A DNA stretch of 43,629 nucleotides, taken from the NCBI GenBank assembly GCA_019186845.1, contig JABARW010000004.1:35445-79073 (forward strand), given 5' to 3'. The notes under the pieces are model-generated. The model saw nothing but the letters and a program-made list of their open reading frames with translations. It was not told where the DNA came from and made no database searches. The stretch comes from Planctomycetota bacterium. Its GTDB lineage: Bacteria > Planctomycetota > UBA8742 > UBA2392. Position numbers and translations under genes: made by a program. Below, piece after piece: positions 26,203 through 33,476 of the stretch. The stretch's first letter is position 1, and every line of letters begins with the position of its first letter.

Positions 26203-26496
26203 ATGGAAGAAGTGCTCGAAATCCTTGCCCATGTGAATTGGGGCACGGTGGCCGCAAGCATCGCGCTGGTAGCGGTCACGCTTGTCCTTGGCATCTGGCT
26301 GCCGGGCCGTGTAATGGAGGAACACACGCGGCAGCCCGCCGCCCGCTACGTTTGGTGGGCGGTAGGGGGCATGGTGCTGGTCATGATTTACATTTCAGCC
26401 TGGGGTTATGGCTGGTTCTGGAACAGCGTAGTGGAAAACGAAAAGGCCGATCCCTACCTGCGAGACGGGCGTGGCCGCAGCAGCGTGCGGCAGTAG
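26203..26496 (+). CDS. Small membrane protein with two transmembrane helices
   Basis: The 97-residue product has two predicted membrane helices (about 14-36 and 49-72) separated by a short charged loop and a polar, basic C-terminal tail. No family is recognised. The Trp/Tyr-rich second helix (YVWWAVGG, then YISAWGYGWFW) is distinctive. It follows the second acyltransferase by 24 bp and is followed by an intrinsic terminator, so it is likely the last gene of the lpxK operon. It could instead have its own promoter (TATATT lies just upstream). Confidence 0.55.
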   Translation: MEEVLEILAHVNWGTVAASIALVAVTLVLGIWLPGRVMEEHTRQPAARYVWWAVGGMVLVMIYISAWGYGWFWNSVVENEKADPYLRDGRGRSSVRQ

Positions 26497-26524
26497 GCCT
26501 GAAACGTCTCGCGTGACAGTCCTC

Positions 26525-26548
26525 AAACCCGCCTGCGAGGCGGGTTTT
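26525..26548 (+). terminator. Intrinsic terminator after the lpxK operon
   Basis: A 9-bp perfect stem (AAACCCGCC paired with GGCGGGTTT) with a 5-nt loop runs into four Ts. It separates the lipid A-type cluster from the ATP synthase operon. Confidence 0.8.
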
Positions 26549-26600
26549 GCGTTGCTCACATAGCTGTTGCATCTGCATGGCCTCACTGTTAACGTTCCGC

Positions 26601-26633
26601 GCCCGCAAGGGAAAAGTGCGGGCCCTAAGGGCC
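26601..26633 (+). promoter_or_regulatory. Two overlapping, mutually exclusive hairpins in the atp leader
   Basis: Stem 1 pairs GCCCGCA (26601-26607) with TGCGGGC (26617-26623). Stem 2 pairs GGCCC (26621-26625) with GGGCC (26629-26633). They share 26621-26623, so both cannot form fully at once. The AAGGG likely used as ribosome site by the GTG at 26638 lies in stem 2. Formation of stem 1 would free it. A translational switch is an inference from base pairing alone. Confidence 0.4.
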
Positions 26634-26637
26634 ATTT

Positions 26638-26991
26638 GTGGAGTCAGAGCCGGACAAGCAGCTCCCATCGCCAGATGAATATGCGCGGCTGAAGCGCGCG
26701 GCCGAGGAGTTGCGTGAGAAGCCCGCCGTCAGGGGCATGAAGGCTTCTGGGCGGCCAGACCAGGGCTCCATGCAGGCTTGGCTCAGGTACTCGGGCCTGG
26801 GAGTGCAGTTTGTTGCTGTGCTGGGGCTTCCAATTGCGGGCGGCTTCTGGCTGGACCGCTGGTTGGGCACGCTGCCGGCTTTTCTGGTTTCGGGCGCGGT
26901 GCTGGGCATGGCGGCAGCGATGGCGGGGGTGATTAGAGCGGTCTCCCGCATGGAAGGGCAGGATGAGCGCCGCGCTTCCCGCAAGCCGTAG
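26638..26991 (+). CDS. atpZ: ATP synthase accessory protein AtpZ-like
   Basis: The 117-residue product has a polar N-terminal half and two membrane helices (about 58-75 and 79-103) with RYSGLGVQFVAVLGLPIAGGFWLDRWLGTLP. This is the AtpZ / F1Fo accessory pattern (R-Y-x-G-x-G, then G-x-W-L-D). AtpZ-type proteins are encoded at the head of many atp operons and, with AtpI, have been linked to Mg/Ca handling and assembly of the synthase. It starts with GTG; an AAGGG ribosome site is 6 nt upstream. Confidence 0.75.
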   Translation: MESEPDKQLPSPDEYARLKRAAEELREKPAVRGMKASGRPDQGSMQAWLRYSGLGVQFVAVLGLPIAGGFWLDRWLGTLPAFLVSGAVLGMAAAMAGVIRAVSRMEGQDERRASRKP

Positions 26992-27008
26992 CGCCAGAGG
27001 CCAAGAGC

Positions 27009-27410
27009 ATGGGCTGGCAGATCTACGGGATTGGCGCAATTGCGGTGTTGTCCGGAGCGCTCCTGGTGCTGGCCATCAAGTTGATGGGCTGGTCGGCGGA
27101 GATGGGAGTCGGAATCGCAAGCGGGCAGGGCCTGGGTTTTGTACTGCTGGTGTTGGGGTACTTCGGCACGCGGCGGGCCCTGCGCGAGAAGGACATGAAG
27201 GCTGCAATGAGTCACGCGCTGGGAGGCTTCTTTTTCCGGCTCGTGACTCTGGTGGCGGGGGTGTTCGCCCTGGTTTATACGGGCTGGGCCAATCCCCTGG
27301 GCTTTGCCCTGAGCTACCTGGTGATGGTGTTCGCGTTTCTGGCCCTGGAAGTCGTCATGGTTCAGAACGCGCTCGACAGAAGCAAGGAAGACGCGGCACA
27401 GCCGCGCTGA
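27009..27410 (+). CDS. atpI: ATP synthase protein I-like
   Basis: A 133-residue integral membrane protein with four predicted helices sits between atpZ and atpB, the usual place of atpI. AtpI assists c-ring assembly in several bacteria. Sequence conservation in the family is very low; the GFFFRLVTLVAGVFALVY segment in the third helix and the topology fit. An AGAGG lies 8 nt before the ATG. The call depends mainly on position and topology. Confidence 0.65.
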   Translation: MGWQIYGIGAIAVLSGALLVLAIKLMGWSAEMGVGIASGQGLGFVLLVLGYFGTRRALREKDMKAAMSHALGGFFFRLVTLVAGVFALVYTGWANPLGFALSYLVMVFAFLALEVVMVQNALDRSKEDAAQPR

Positions 27411-27423
27411 CGAGAGGTTGGAC

Positions 27424-28482
27424 GTGGGCATTGAACTCAAGAAGCTGGTTATCGCCGCTGCGCCCGCCAAGGATGCGAAAGACGGGCAAACCGAGCATAA
27501 AGATGAAGGGTTCAACCCGGTGGCGGAGCTGTATGACCGCGACTCGGTGTTCAAGACGTTGGACTTTGAGACGGGCGGCAAGGTCTACCACGGCACGGCT
27601 TTTGTCGATTCCTGGAACGGCGCGACGCCCTCGTTCCTGCATTTGTCGCAGCACGTGTTCCAGATTTTCTGGGCGACGTTGATAGTGCTGATCATCGGCC
27701 TTTACGTGACGCTGCTGCGCAACTCGCGTATTCCGCGGGGCCTTCGCAACTTCATTGAGCCTATCGCACTATTCATCCGCAACGAAGTGGCCCGGCCCAA
27801 CATTCGCAACTATCACCCCCATCACGACCACGGCGATGAGCACAAGCACGACGACCATGGTCACGGGCCCGAGCACAAGCACGACGGCCACGGGCACGAG
27901 CAAAAGCATGACGACCACGGCCACGAGAAGGAAAACGAGCACGCCACGGCCGACAAGTTCGCTCCATTTCTGCTGGCGACGTTCCTGTTCATCGCCACGA
28001 TCAACCTTCTGGGCCTGATTCCCGGTTCCACAACGCCCACGAGCGCCTGGAGTTCGACGGTAGGCTTTGCTGCCATTACACTCACCACCTATCTGGTGGG
28101 AGCGATTCTGTTGCAGGGACCCAAGGCCTGGGTAATGAACCTGGTGCCCTATCAGTTCTCGACCAAGCCCCTTGATCTGGCGATCTGGATTCTCCTGCTT
28201 GGCATTGAGCTGGTGGGTCTCGTGACCAAGCCCTTTGCCCTCACCGTGCGCCTGTTTGCGAACATGACTGCGGGCCACTGCGTGATCTTGAGTCTGCTGT
28301 TCATCAACCAGCTTGTGGCAACGCTGGCGGGTGGCTACTGGCCCCTGGCTTCAGGCGTGCCCACGGTGCTGATGAGTGTTGCGATCTATGGTCTGGAGAT
28401 CTTCGTGTCGATTCTTCAGGCGTACATTTTCACCTATCTTTCGGCGATCTTTATCGGCGGATACCTGGCACCGGAACATTGA
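27424..28482 (+). CDS. atpB: ATP synthase Fo subunit a with His-rich loop
   Basis: Subunit a provides the proton half-channels beside the c-ring. The GTG at 27424 is chosen over TTG 27418 because GAGAGG lies 6 nt before it and directly abuts the TTG. The 352-residue protein is longer than the usual 240-270. It has an N-terminal extension and a His-rich insert (131-173, 16 His in 43 residues) in the loop between the first helix (about 76-97) and the second (about 178-198), a cytoplasmic loop by homology. The essential arginine is R276 in TVRLFANMTAGH. PFLLATFLFIATINLLGLIPG and the final QAYIFTYLSAIFIGGYL are standard. The insert is built from DNA repeats (see 27838-27924). Confidence 0.95.
   Translation: MGIELKKLVIAAAPAKDAKDGQTEHKDEGFNPVAELYDRDSVFKTLDFETGGKVYHGTAFVDSWNGATPSFLHLSQHVFQIFWATLIVLIIGLYVTLLRNSRIPRGLRNFIEPIALFIRNEVARPNIRNYHPHHDHGDEHKHDDHGHGPEHKHDGHGHEQKHDDHGHEKENEHATADKFAPFLLATFLFIATINLLGLIPGSTTPTSAWSSTVGFAAITLTTYLVGAILLQGPKAWVMNLVPYQFSTKPLDLAIWILLLGIELVGLVTKPFALTVRLFANMTAGHCVILSLLFINQLVATLAGGYWPLASGVPTVLMSVAIYGLEIFVSILQAYIFTYLSAIFIGGYLAPEH
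27838..27924 (+). repeat. Three 27-bp tandem repeats encoding the His-rich motif of AtpB
   Basis: Units at 27838-27864, 27871-27897 and 27898-27924 each encode a nine-residue motif close to EHKHDDHGH. Six bases (Gly-Pro) separate the first two. The DNA copies differ mostly at third positions. They are imperfect, in-frame and confined to atpB. Confidence 0.8.
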
Positions 28483-28490
28483 CCTGCGTG

Positions 28491-28512
28491 CGCGGGCCGC
28501 ATGCGGCCCGCG
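28491..28512 (+). other. 22-bp perfect palindrome between atpB and atpE
   Basis: CGCGGGCCGCA followed by its exact reverse complement lies 9 bp after the atpB stop and 100 bp before atpE. As RNA it forms a very stable GC stem. There is no T-run, so termination is unlikely. An RNA processing or stability element before the c-subunit gene is plausible. Confidence 0.6.
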
Positions 28513-28612
28513 AAGCGCCGCCTCGCTGGAGTCAGCGGGGCCAAGCCGAAAGTGGCGCTTACCGGCAGGGGGCGGGTGGAAGTCGAAGGCAACAAGGAAA
28601 AGGGAAGAGACA

Positions 28613-28888
28613 ATGGACATTGGAATGTTCGGCCTCGCCTATCTCGGCGCCGGCTTGGGTGCGGGTCTTGCGGCTTTCGCGGCCGGTTTCGGCATCGGCA
28701 AGATCTCGGCGGCCGCCAACGAATCCATGGCGCGCCAGCCCGAGGCCGCCAAGGACATCCGCGGGTCGACGATCGTGACCTCGGCCTTCATCGAAGGCGC
28801 GGCGCTGTTCGGCGTGGTGGTCTGCCTGCTGATCCCGATTTTCGCGGGCTCTCTGGTGGAAGCCGCCAAGGCCGCGGCCGGCAAGTAG
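28613..28888 (+). CDS. atpE: ATP synthase Fo subunit c
   Basis: The 91-residue subunit c forms the proton-carrying rotor ring. Helix 1 is glycine-rich (LGAGLGAGLAAFAAGFGIG). The polar loop has the invariant R-Q-P (41-43), and helix 2 carries the ion-binding carboxylate E61 (AFIEGAALFG). The sodium-type signature (Gln in helix 1 with Glu-Ser/Thr in helix 2) is absent, so proton coupling is expected. The frame is open upstream to 28376; the ATG at 28613, preceded by GGGAAG, gives the normal length. Strong hairpins flank the gene on both sides. Confidence 0.95.
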   Translation: MDIGMFGLAYLGAGLGAGLAAFAAGFGIGKISAAANESMARQPEAAKDIRGSTIVTSAFIEGAALFGVVVCLLIPIFAGSLVEAAKAAAGK

Positions 28889-28900
28889 TCGGGTGGAGAC

Positions 28901-28922
28901 GGGGGCGCTTGAGCGCGCCCCC
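28901..28922 (+). other. Hairpin between atpE and atpF
   Basis: GGGGGCGC (28901-28908) pairs with GCGCCCCC (28915-28922) across a 6-nt loop, 12 bp after the atpE stop. No T-run follows. It may block 3' exonucleases and raise atpE transcript levels relative to its neighbours, or attenuate transcription. Confidence 0.5.
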
Positions 28923-28969
28923 GGCTTGCCTCACCGCCATTTGAGTCATCGAGATTTCGAGGAAAAGAC

Positions 28970-29563
28970 ATGCGCGTTTTGAAGCTCATCGCCCTCGCCC
29001 TGCCGGTCCTGCTTGCAGCGCCCGCCTTTGCCGCGGGCGGCGTGAATCATGACCAGCACGGCGGCGCCGGCGTGCTGCAGTTCCTGCCCAACGTGCTGTT
29101 CTGGGAATACATCGCGTTTGGCATCATCCTTGTGGTGCTGGGCGGCTTCGTGTTTCCCAAGCTGTTCAAGCAGCTTGATGCTCGCCAGAAGGGCATCCAG
29201 GACGCGCTTGACAAGGCCGACCAGGTGCGTGCCGAGGCCGAGGTGCTGCTCAAGAAGCACGAGGACCTCATGCGCCGCGCCAACGACGACGCCAAGAAGA
29301 TTACCGATGAAGCCGTGGCTGCGGGAAAGCAGGCACGTGAGAAGATCGAGCAGGCCGGCCAGCAGGCCGCGCAGGAACTCAAGCAACGCGCCGAGCGCGA
29401 AGTTGAACTCATGACGCGCAAGGCTGAGGCCGAGCTGCGCGAGCGCGCCGTGGAACTGGCGCTGCTGGCGGCCGGCAAGGTGCTCGAGCGTTCCATCTCT
29501 GAAGACGACCAGCGCCGCCTGGCGCGTGAAGTGGTGGAGAAAGCGGCGGCCATGCGCAATTAG
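28970..29563 (+). CDS. atpF: ATP synthase Fo subunit b with N-terminal signal-like segment
   Basis: Subunit b is the peripheral stalk linking Fo to F1. The 197-residue protein has a membrane helix (about 46-65) followed by a long Ala/Glu/Lys/Arg coiled coil (FKQLDARQKGIQDALDKADQVRAEAEVLL), as expected. In addition it opens with what looks like a cleavable Sec signal peptide (about 1-22, ending APAFA-AGG). Most model-organism b subunits lack this, though extended b subunits with signal-like N-termini occur in several phyla. A GAGGA ribosome site precedes the ATG by 6 nt. Confidence 0.93.
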   Translation: MRVLKLIALALPVLLAAPAFAAGGVNHDQHGGAGVLQFLPNVLFWEYIAFGIILVVLGGFVFPKLFKQLDARQKGIQDALDKADQVRAEAEVLLKKHEDLMRRANDDAKKITDEAVAAGKQAREKIEQAGQQAAQELKQRAEREVELMTRKAEAELRERAVELALLAAGKVLERSISEDDQRRLAREVVEKAAAMRN

Positions 29564-29640
29564 CGGATCGAGGGCCGGGCCGCAGGTGGCTGGGCCGGCC
29601 GTGAGTCCAGACCAGGAACGCGGCGCACGAGACAGGAATT

Positions 29641-30183
29641 ATGGCAACCAACGTTTCAGAACCCGTTGCACGCATGTACGCCCTGGCCCTGCTGGAAATC
29701 GGGCGCGAGCGGGGCATCGTCGGCAAGGTCCATGAAGGCCTGATGCTGCTGGCCGAAGCCTGGAAAGACACCAGCTTCAAGGACTTCTTCACAAGCCCGC
29801 GACTGAACAAGGACGACAAGGCCAAGGCGCTGACCCTGGCACTCCAGGGCAAGGTCGCGCCAGAGTTTTTGAACTTCGTGCTGCTGCTGGTCAAGAAGCG
29901 TCGCGAGGCCATCTTCGACAACATTGTGGGCGCCTTCGAGAAGTATCGTGACGAGGCCGAAAACCGTGTCCACGCCTATGTGGAGGCGGGCTCGCCCTTC
30001 AACGAGGCCGAGAAGGAAGCCCTGAAACAGAGCCTGCGTCAGGCCTCGGGGGGCAAGGACGTCGTGCTGCATTACGAAGACCAGCCCGAGCTTCTGGGCG
30101 GGGCGCGCGTGCGCCTTGGAGACCTGGTGGTGGATACCACCCTCAAGCGGCGCCTGAGCGTACTGGCGCGCAAGCTGGCGTAG
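29641..30183 (+). CDS. atpH: ATP synthase F1 subunit delta
   Basis: Subunit delta caps the F1 head and holds the peripheral stalk. The 180-residue length is typical. The N-terminal domain has EPVARMYALALLEIG (family: A-x-x-YA-x-ALf-ia). The C-terminal domain has PELLGGARVRLGDLVVDTTLKRRLSVLARKL, matching the family's 'GG-x-x-i-x-G-d-x-x-iD-x-S-x-x-x-x-L'. It is placed as usual after atpF, but is separated from atpA by a lipoprotein gene. Confidence 0.93.
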   Translation: MATNVSEPVARMYALALLEIGRERGIVGKVHEGLMLLAEAWKDTSFKDFFTSPRLNKDDKAKALTLALQGKVAPEFLNFVLLLVKKRREAIFDNIVGAFEKYRDEAENRVHAYVEAGSPFNEAEKEALKQSLRQASGGKDVVLHYEDQPELLGGARVRLGDLVVDTTLKRRLSVLARKLA

Positions 30184-30199
30184 GACCCCGGGGTTAGCC

Positions 30200-30616
30200 A
30201 TGGCCAGGATCACATTGCTCTGCTTTCTGCTGTTCGCGCTCATCGGGGCGGGCTGCAGCAAGCCCGCACAGGCGCCCAAGCAGAACACGCCCGCCAACAA
30301 GGCGGCTCCCGCACCGGCCAAGAAGAGCTACCGCGCCGACTATGACCGCGACATGCCCCTGGCCTTCAAGGCTCACGATGCCTGGGAGGGCAGCAAGTCC
30401 GACGCCGACTACATCGATTGGACTGTCAAGATGCATGCAGCGCTCAAGTGGGTGAACCTGCACCGCAAGGAAAACGGCGACGGCAGTGTCGGCAGCTGGC
30501 CGCGCCTGCAGGAACTCAAGGAGCTGCGCAGCGGCTACTGGAAGAATGCCAAGGGCCCCATGAACGATCCCGCTGTCAAGGCGGCCATCGATGACTGGGG
30601 CAAGTCAGGAAACTAG
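30200..30616 (+). CDS. Predicted lipoprotein embedded in the atp operon
   Basis: The 138-residue product has a signal ending IGAG-C19, an Ala/Pro/Lys-rich linker (about 20-45) and a helical domain of about 90 residues with many Trp, Lys and Asp. No family is recognised. It lies 16 bp after atpH and 53 bp before atpA on the same strand, with no terminator on either side, so it should be cotranscribed with the synthase. Lipidation would place it in the envelope, outside the cytoplasmic F1 head. A structural role in the enzyme is therefore not obvious; it may be an accident of insertion. Confidence 0.6.
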   Translation: MARITLLCFLLFALIGAGCSKPAQAPKQNTPANKAAPAPAKKSYRADYDRDMPLAFKAHDAWEGSKSDADYIDWTVKMHAALKWVNLHRKENGDGSVGSWPRLQELKELRSGYWKNAKGPMNDPAVKAAIDDWGKSGN

Positions 30617-30669
30617 AGTCTGAACGATTGCCCAACGGGCCGCATGGCGGCTGAACACGAGAGAGAAAC

Positions 30670-32346
30670 ATGGATATCCGCTCCGACGAAATCACATCCG
30701 TTATCCGCAAGCAGATTGAAACCTTCGGCATCGACCTCGGCCTTGAGGAGGTCGGCACGGTGCTGGAAGTCGGTGACGGTATTGCGCGTATCTACGGTCT
30801 GGAGAAGGTGCAGGCCAATGAGATGGTGGAGTTCGAAAACGGCGCATTCGGCCTGGCCTTCAACCTCGAAGAGGACAGTGTCGGCGTCGTGATCATGGGT
30901 GATTACCTACAGGTCAAGGAAGGCCAGCAGGTCAAGCGCACGGGCCGAATCCTCAGTGTGCCTGTGGGTCCCGGCTTCCTGGGACGCGTGGTCAACGCCC
31001 TGGGCCAGCCCATTGACGGCAAGGGCCCGATCCAGAACGACGGCTACCGCCTTGTGGAAAGCCCCGCACCGGGCATCGCCGCACGCCAGCCGGTCAAGGT
31101 TCCGCTGCAGACGGGTATCAAGGCCATTGACTCCATGATTCCCGTCGGTCGCGGCCAGCGCGAATTGATCATCGGCGACCGCGAGGTGGGCAAGACCACG
31201 ATTGCCGTGGACACCATTATCAACCAGAAGGGCAAGGGTGTCATCTGCGTGTATGTTGCCGTGGGCCAGAAAGCTTCGACGGTGCGCCAGGTAGCGGCCA
31301 CGCTGGAGCAATACGGCGCGATGGACTACACCATCATTGTTTCGGCCAACGCGCAGGACCCGGCACCGATGCAGTATCTCGCCCCCTATTCCGGCACGGC
31401 ACTGGCCGAGTACTTCATGTACGCTGAGAGCGGCCCACAGAAGATCCGTGACACGCTCTGCATCTACGACGACCTTTCCAAGCAGGCCGTGGCTTATCGC
31501 CAGCTCTCGCTGTTGCTGCGCCGCCCGCCCGGCCGCGAGGCCTATCCCGGGGACGTGTTCTACTGCCACTCCCGCCTGCTGGAGCGCGCGGCCAAGCTGC
31601 GCGAAAAGTTCATCATCGTGAAGAAAGACGCACCCTGGGACACCGTCAAGGGCATCGACGGCAAGACCTACGGCCAGCTCACGGAAGAAGAGCAGCATGA
31701 AGCCAAGGAGGCGCTCAAGGCCGCAGGCGAGGGCCACGAGTTGCGCGTCCATCCCCAGACGGGAGGTTCGCTTACCGCGCTGCCCGTGATCGAGACGCAG
31801 GCGGGCGACGTTTCGGCGTACATTCCCACGAACGTCATCTCGATCACCGACGGACAGATTTACCTTGAGCCGGACCTGTTCTACGCCAACGTGCGTCCCG
31901 CCGTGAACGTGGGTATCTCGGTGTCGCGCGTGGGCGGCAACGCCCAGATCAAGGCCATGAAGAAGGTGGCGGGCCGCCTGAAGCTCGACCTTGCTCAGTA
32001 TCGCGAACTCGAGGCCTTTGCCCAGTTCGGCTCCGATCTTGACAAGGCCACCCAGGCGCAGCTCGCGCGGGGCGCGCGCCTCGTCGAAATCCTGAAGCAG
32101 GGCCTCCACGACGCTTACCCCGTCGAGAACCAGATTGCCATCATCTGGGTAGCGACCAACGGCCTGATTGATTCGGTCCCCGTGGATCAGTGCAAGAAGT
32201 TTGAAAAGGACTTCCTGGACTACATGAGCACGAACAAGGCTCCGATCATGGAGGCAATCCGGACCAAGAAGGAACTTACGGCGGAGGCCGAGCAGGCTTT
32301 CCGCGACGCTACCAAGATCATTCTCGACCGTCTCGCCGCGAAGTAG
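30670..32346 (+). CDS. atpA: ATP synthase F1 subunit alpha
   Basis: Alpha subunits carry the non-catalytic nucleotide sites of F1. The product is 558 residues, about 45 longer than usual. Most of the excess is an insert at about 313-363 between [12 protein letters not shown] and [16 protein letters not shown], rich in Lys/Glu; shorter inserts at this place occur in some Bacteroidota-type alpha subunits. Walker A is GDREVGKT (169-176) and the arginine finger is R420 in [10 protein letters not shown]. The gene is followed directly by a strong terminator, so the usual downstream atpG, atpD and atpC are absent here. Confidence 0.97.
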   Translation: MDIRSDEITSVIRKQIETFGIDLGLEEVGTVLEVGDGIARIYGLEKVQANEMVEFENGAFGLAFNLEEDSVGVVIMGDYLQVKEGQQVKRTGRILSVPVGPGFLGRVVNALGQPIDGKGPIQNDGYRLVESPAPGIAARQPVKVPLQTGIKAIDSMIPVGRGQRELIIGDREVGKTTIAVDTIINQKGKGVICVYVAVGQKASTVRQVAATLEQYGAMDYTIIVSANAQDPAPMQYLAPYSGTALAEYFMYAESGPQKIRDTLCIYDDLSKQAVAYRQLSLLLRRPPGREAYPGDVFYCHSRLLERAAKLREKFIIVKKDAPWDTVKGIDGKTYGQLTEEEQHEAKEALKAAGEGHELRVHPQTGGSLTALPVIETQAGDVSAYIPTNVISITDGQIYLEPDLFYANVRPAVNVGISVSRVGGNAQIKAMKKVAGRLKLDLAQYRELEAFAQFGSDLDKATQAQLARGARLVEILKQGLHDAYPVENQIAIIWVATNGLIDSVPVDQCKKFEKDFLDYMSTNKAPIMEAIRTKKELTAEAEQAFRDATKIILDRLAAK

Positions 32347-32372
32347 CTCAAGGTGGCGTATCAGTTCCAGCG

Positions 32373-32400
32373 TCGCGCCGGCCTTGGCCGGCGCGATTTT
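32373..32400 (+). terminator. Intrinsic terminator after atpA
   Basis: A 10-bp perfect stem (TCGCGCCGGC with GCCGGCGCGA) and a 4-nt loop are followed by four Ts, 27 bp after the atpA stop. This marks the end of the atp operon. Confidence 0.85.
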
Positions 32401-32412
32401 CTGAGGTGACCT

Positions 32413-32793
32413 ATGGCCACACTCAAGGCCGCCATTCCCATCCTGCCCGCCGACGACATGACCAGGGCGCTCGCTTTCTACACCCAGAAACTTGGCTTCA
32501 AAGAGCGCTTTCGCGACAACGACCAGGCGCCCAAGTACGTCGGCATTGAGCGCGACGGCATCATGCTTCATCTAGTCGAGGTCACGCCCGCAAAGACAGC
32601 CAAGCTTGTCGCCAGCCAGACGATGTGCCGCCTGCTCGTGGACGACGTTGACGCGCTTTACGCCGAGTTCAGCCAGCATGACGGGGTCATCCACCCCAAC
32701 GGCAAGCTGGCCCTGAAACCCTGGGGCACCCGAGAATTCGGCGTACTCGACCCCGCGGGCGTCTGCCTCACGTTTTTCGTCGTCAATTCCTGA
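32413..32793 (+). CDS. Glyoxalase/bleomycin-resistance-fold (VOC) protein
   Basis: The 126-residue product has the beta-alpha-beta-beta-beta VOC layout: an N-terminal PILPADDMTRALAFYTQKLGF motif, the MLHLVE strand and a C-terminal FGVLDPAGVCLTFF. The glutamate normally ending the last strand in metal-dependent members (DPdGnxiEf) is replaced by Thr. It is therefore more like bleomycin-resistance-type binding proteins than glyoxalase I. Substrate unknown. A GAGGTGA ribosome site stands just before the ATG. It follows the atp terminator and appears to be a separate unit. Confidence 0.8.
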   Translation: MATLKAAIPILPADDMTRALAFYTQKLGFKERFRDNDQAPKYVGIERDGIMLHLVEVTPAKTAKLVASQTMCRLLVDDVDALYAEFSQHDGVIHPNGKLALKPWGTREFGVLDPAGVCLTFFVVNS

Positions 32794-32843
32794 GGCCAAG
32801 CCCCCCGTGACCTTGCTAACCTTTCGCGGGCAAAGGGGGAGAC

Positions 32844-33299
32844 ATGGACGACCAGCGCGAGTTGCTGCGGCACTTCGTAGCCGCGCTCAGTTATCGTCTC
32901 AAGCGCGTGACGGCCGGCGCGCCGGAGAACTTCGGCGAGTTCAAGCAGGGTGAGGCGCGCACGCCCACGGAAATCCTGCATCACATCAATGATCTGCTTC
33001 GATTTGCCAACGGCCGCTTTCGAGCCCAGGCTACGCAGATGATTGCACGCGGCCCCTGGGCCGATGAGCTGAAGATATTCTCGTTACAGGCATCGGACCT
33101 CGACCACGCACTGCTGGAGTTGCCGCTTAAGGGTGTCGTCAACGGGCGGCCCATGACGCTTGAGCAACTGCTGCACGGACCTCTCTGTGACGCCATGACC
33201 CATGTGGGGCAGATCGCCCTGCTGCGCAGGTTGGCAGGCTCGCCGCTGACAGCCGAGAATTACGTGCGTGCCGATATCCGGGCCGGGCGTCTGGATTGA
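32844..33299 (+). CDS. DinB-like four-helix-bundle protein
   Basis: A 151-residue helical protein of the DinB/YfiT-like superfamily, whose members bind a metal through three His and often act as thiol-dependent transferases. Visible markers are PTEILHHINDLLRF and the C-terminal LLHGPLCDAMTHVGQIALLRRLAGSP, matching the family's 'H-x3-H/D-x3-H-x-GQ-I-x-x-LRR-x-xG'. Function unknown. It has a strong GGGGGAG ribosome site 4 nt before the ATG. Confidence 0.75.
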   Translation: MDDQRELLRHFVAALSYRLKRVTAGAPENFGEFKQGEARTPTEILHHINDLLRFANGRFRAQATQMIARGPWADELKIFSLQASDLDHALLELPLKGVVNGRPMTLEQLLHGPLCDAMTHVGQIALLRRLAGSPLTAENYVRADIRAGRLD

Positions 33300-33387
33300 G
33301 CACTCTGTGCGGGCATAGGCCCGGGGCCGGGGTGCCACTTTCCAGTCACCGCAAGTCCATATCGTTCGCTGCGGGCCTATATGCATT

Positions 33388-33415
33388 GCGGCGCGGGGAC
33401 GAACAGCTACAATTC
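33388..33415 (+). promoter_or_regulatory. Candidate promoter of the phn operon
   Basis: TACAAT at 33410-33415 matches five of six -10 positions; the -35 (TTGCGG, 33388-33393) matches only three. Spacing is 16 bp. The predicted start would give a leader of roughly 215 nt before phnD. Confidence 0.35.
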
Positions 33416-33458
33416 CGGCATGGCCAAGCCCAGTCAGACTCCTTTCGAAGGCAGGCCC

Positions 33459-33476
33459 GCAAGTGGCACGCAAGTG
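33459..33476 (+). promoter_or_regulatory. Direct repeat GCAAGTG-N4-GCAAGTG, Pho-box-like spacing
   Basis: Two identical 7-mers are spaced 11 bp apart, one helical turn. That is the geometry of PhoB/PhoP boxes (7-4-7), although the sequence is not the enterobacterial CTGTCAT. It lies upstream of a phosphorus-type ABC transporter, which gives the resemblance some weight. It is downstream of the candidate promoter, so it would act as a repressor site or belong to a different promoter. Confidence 0.3.
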
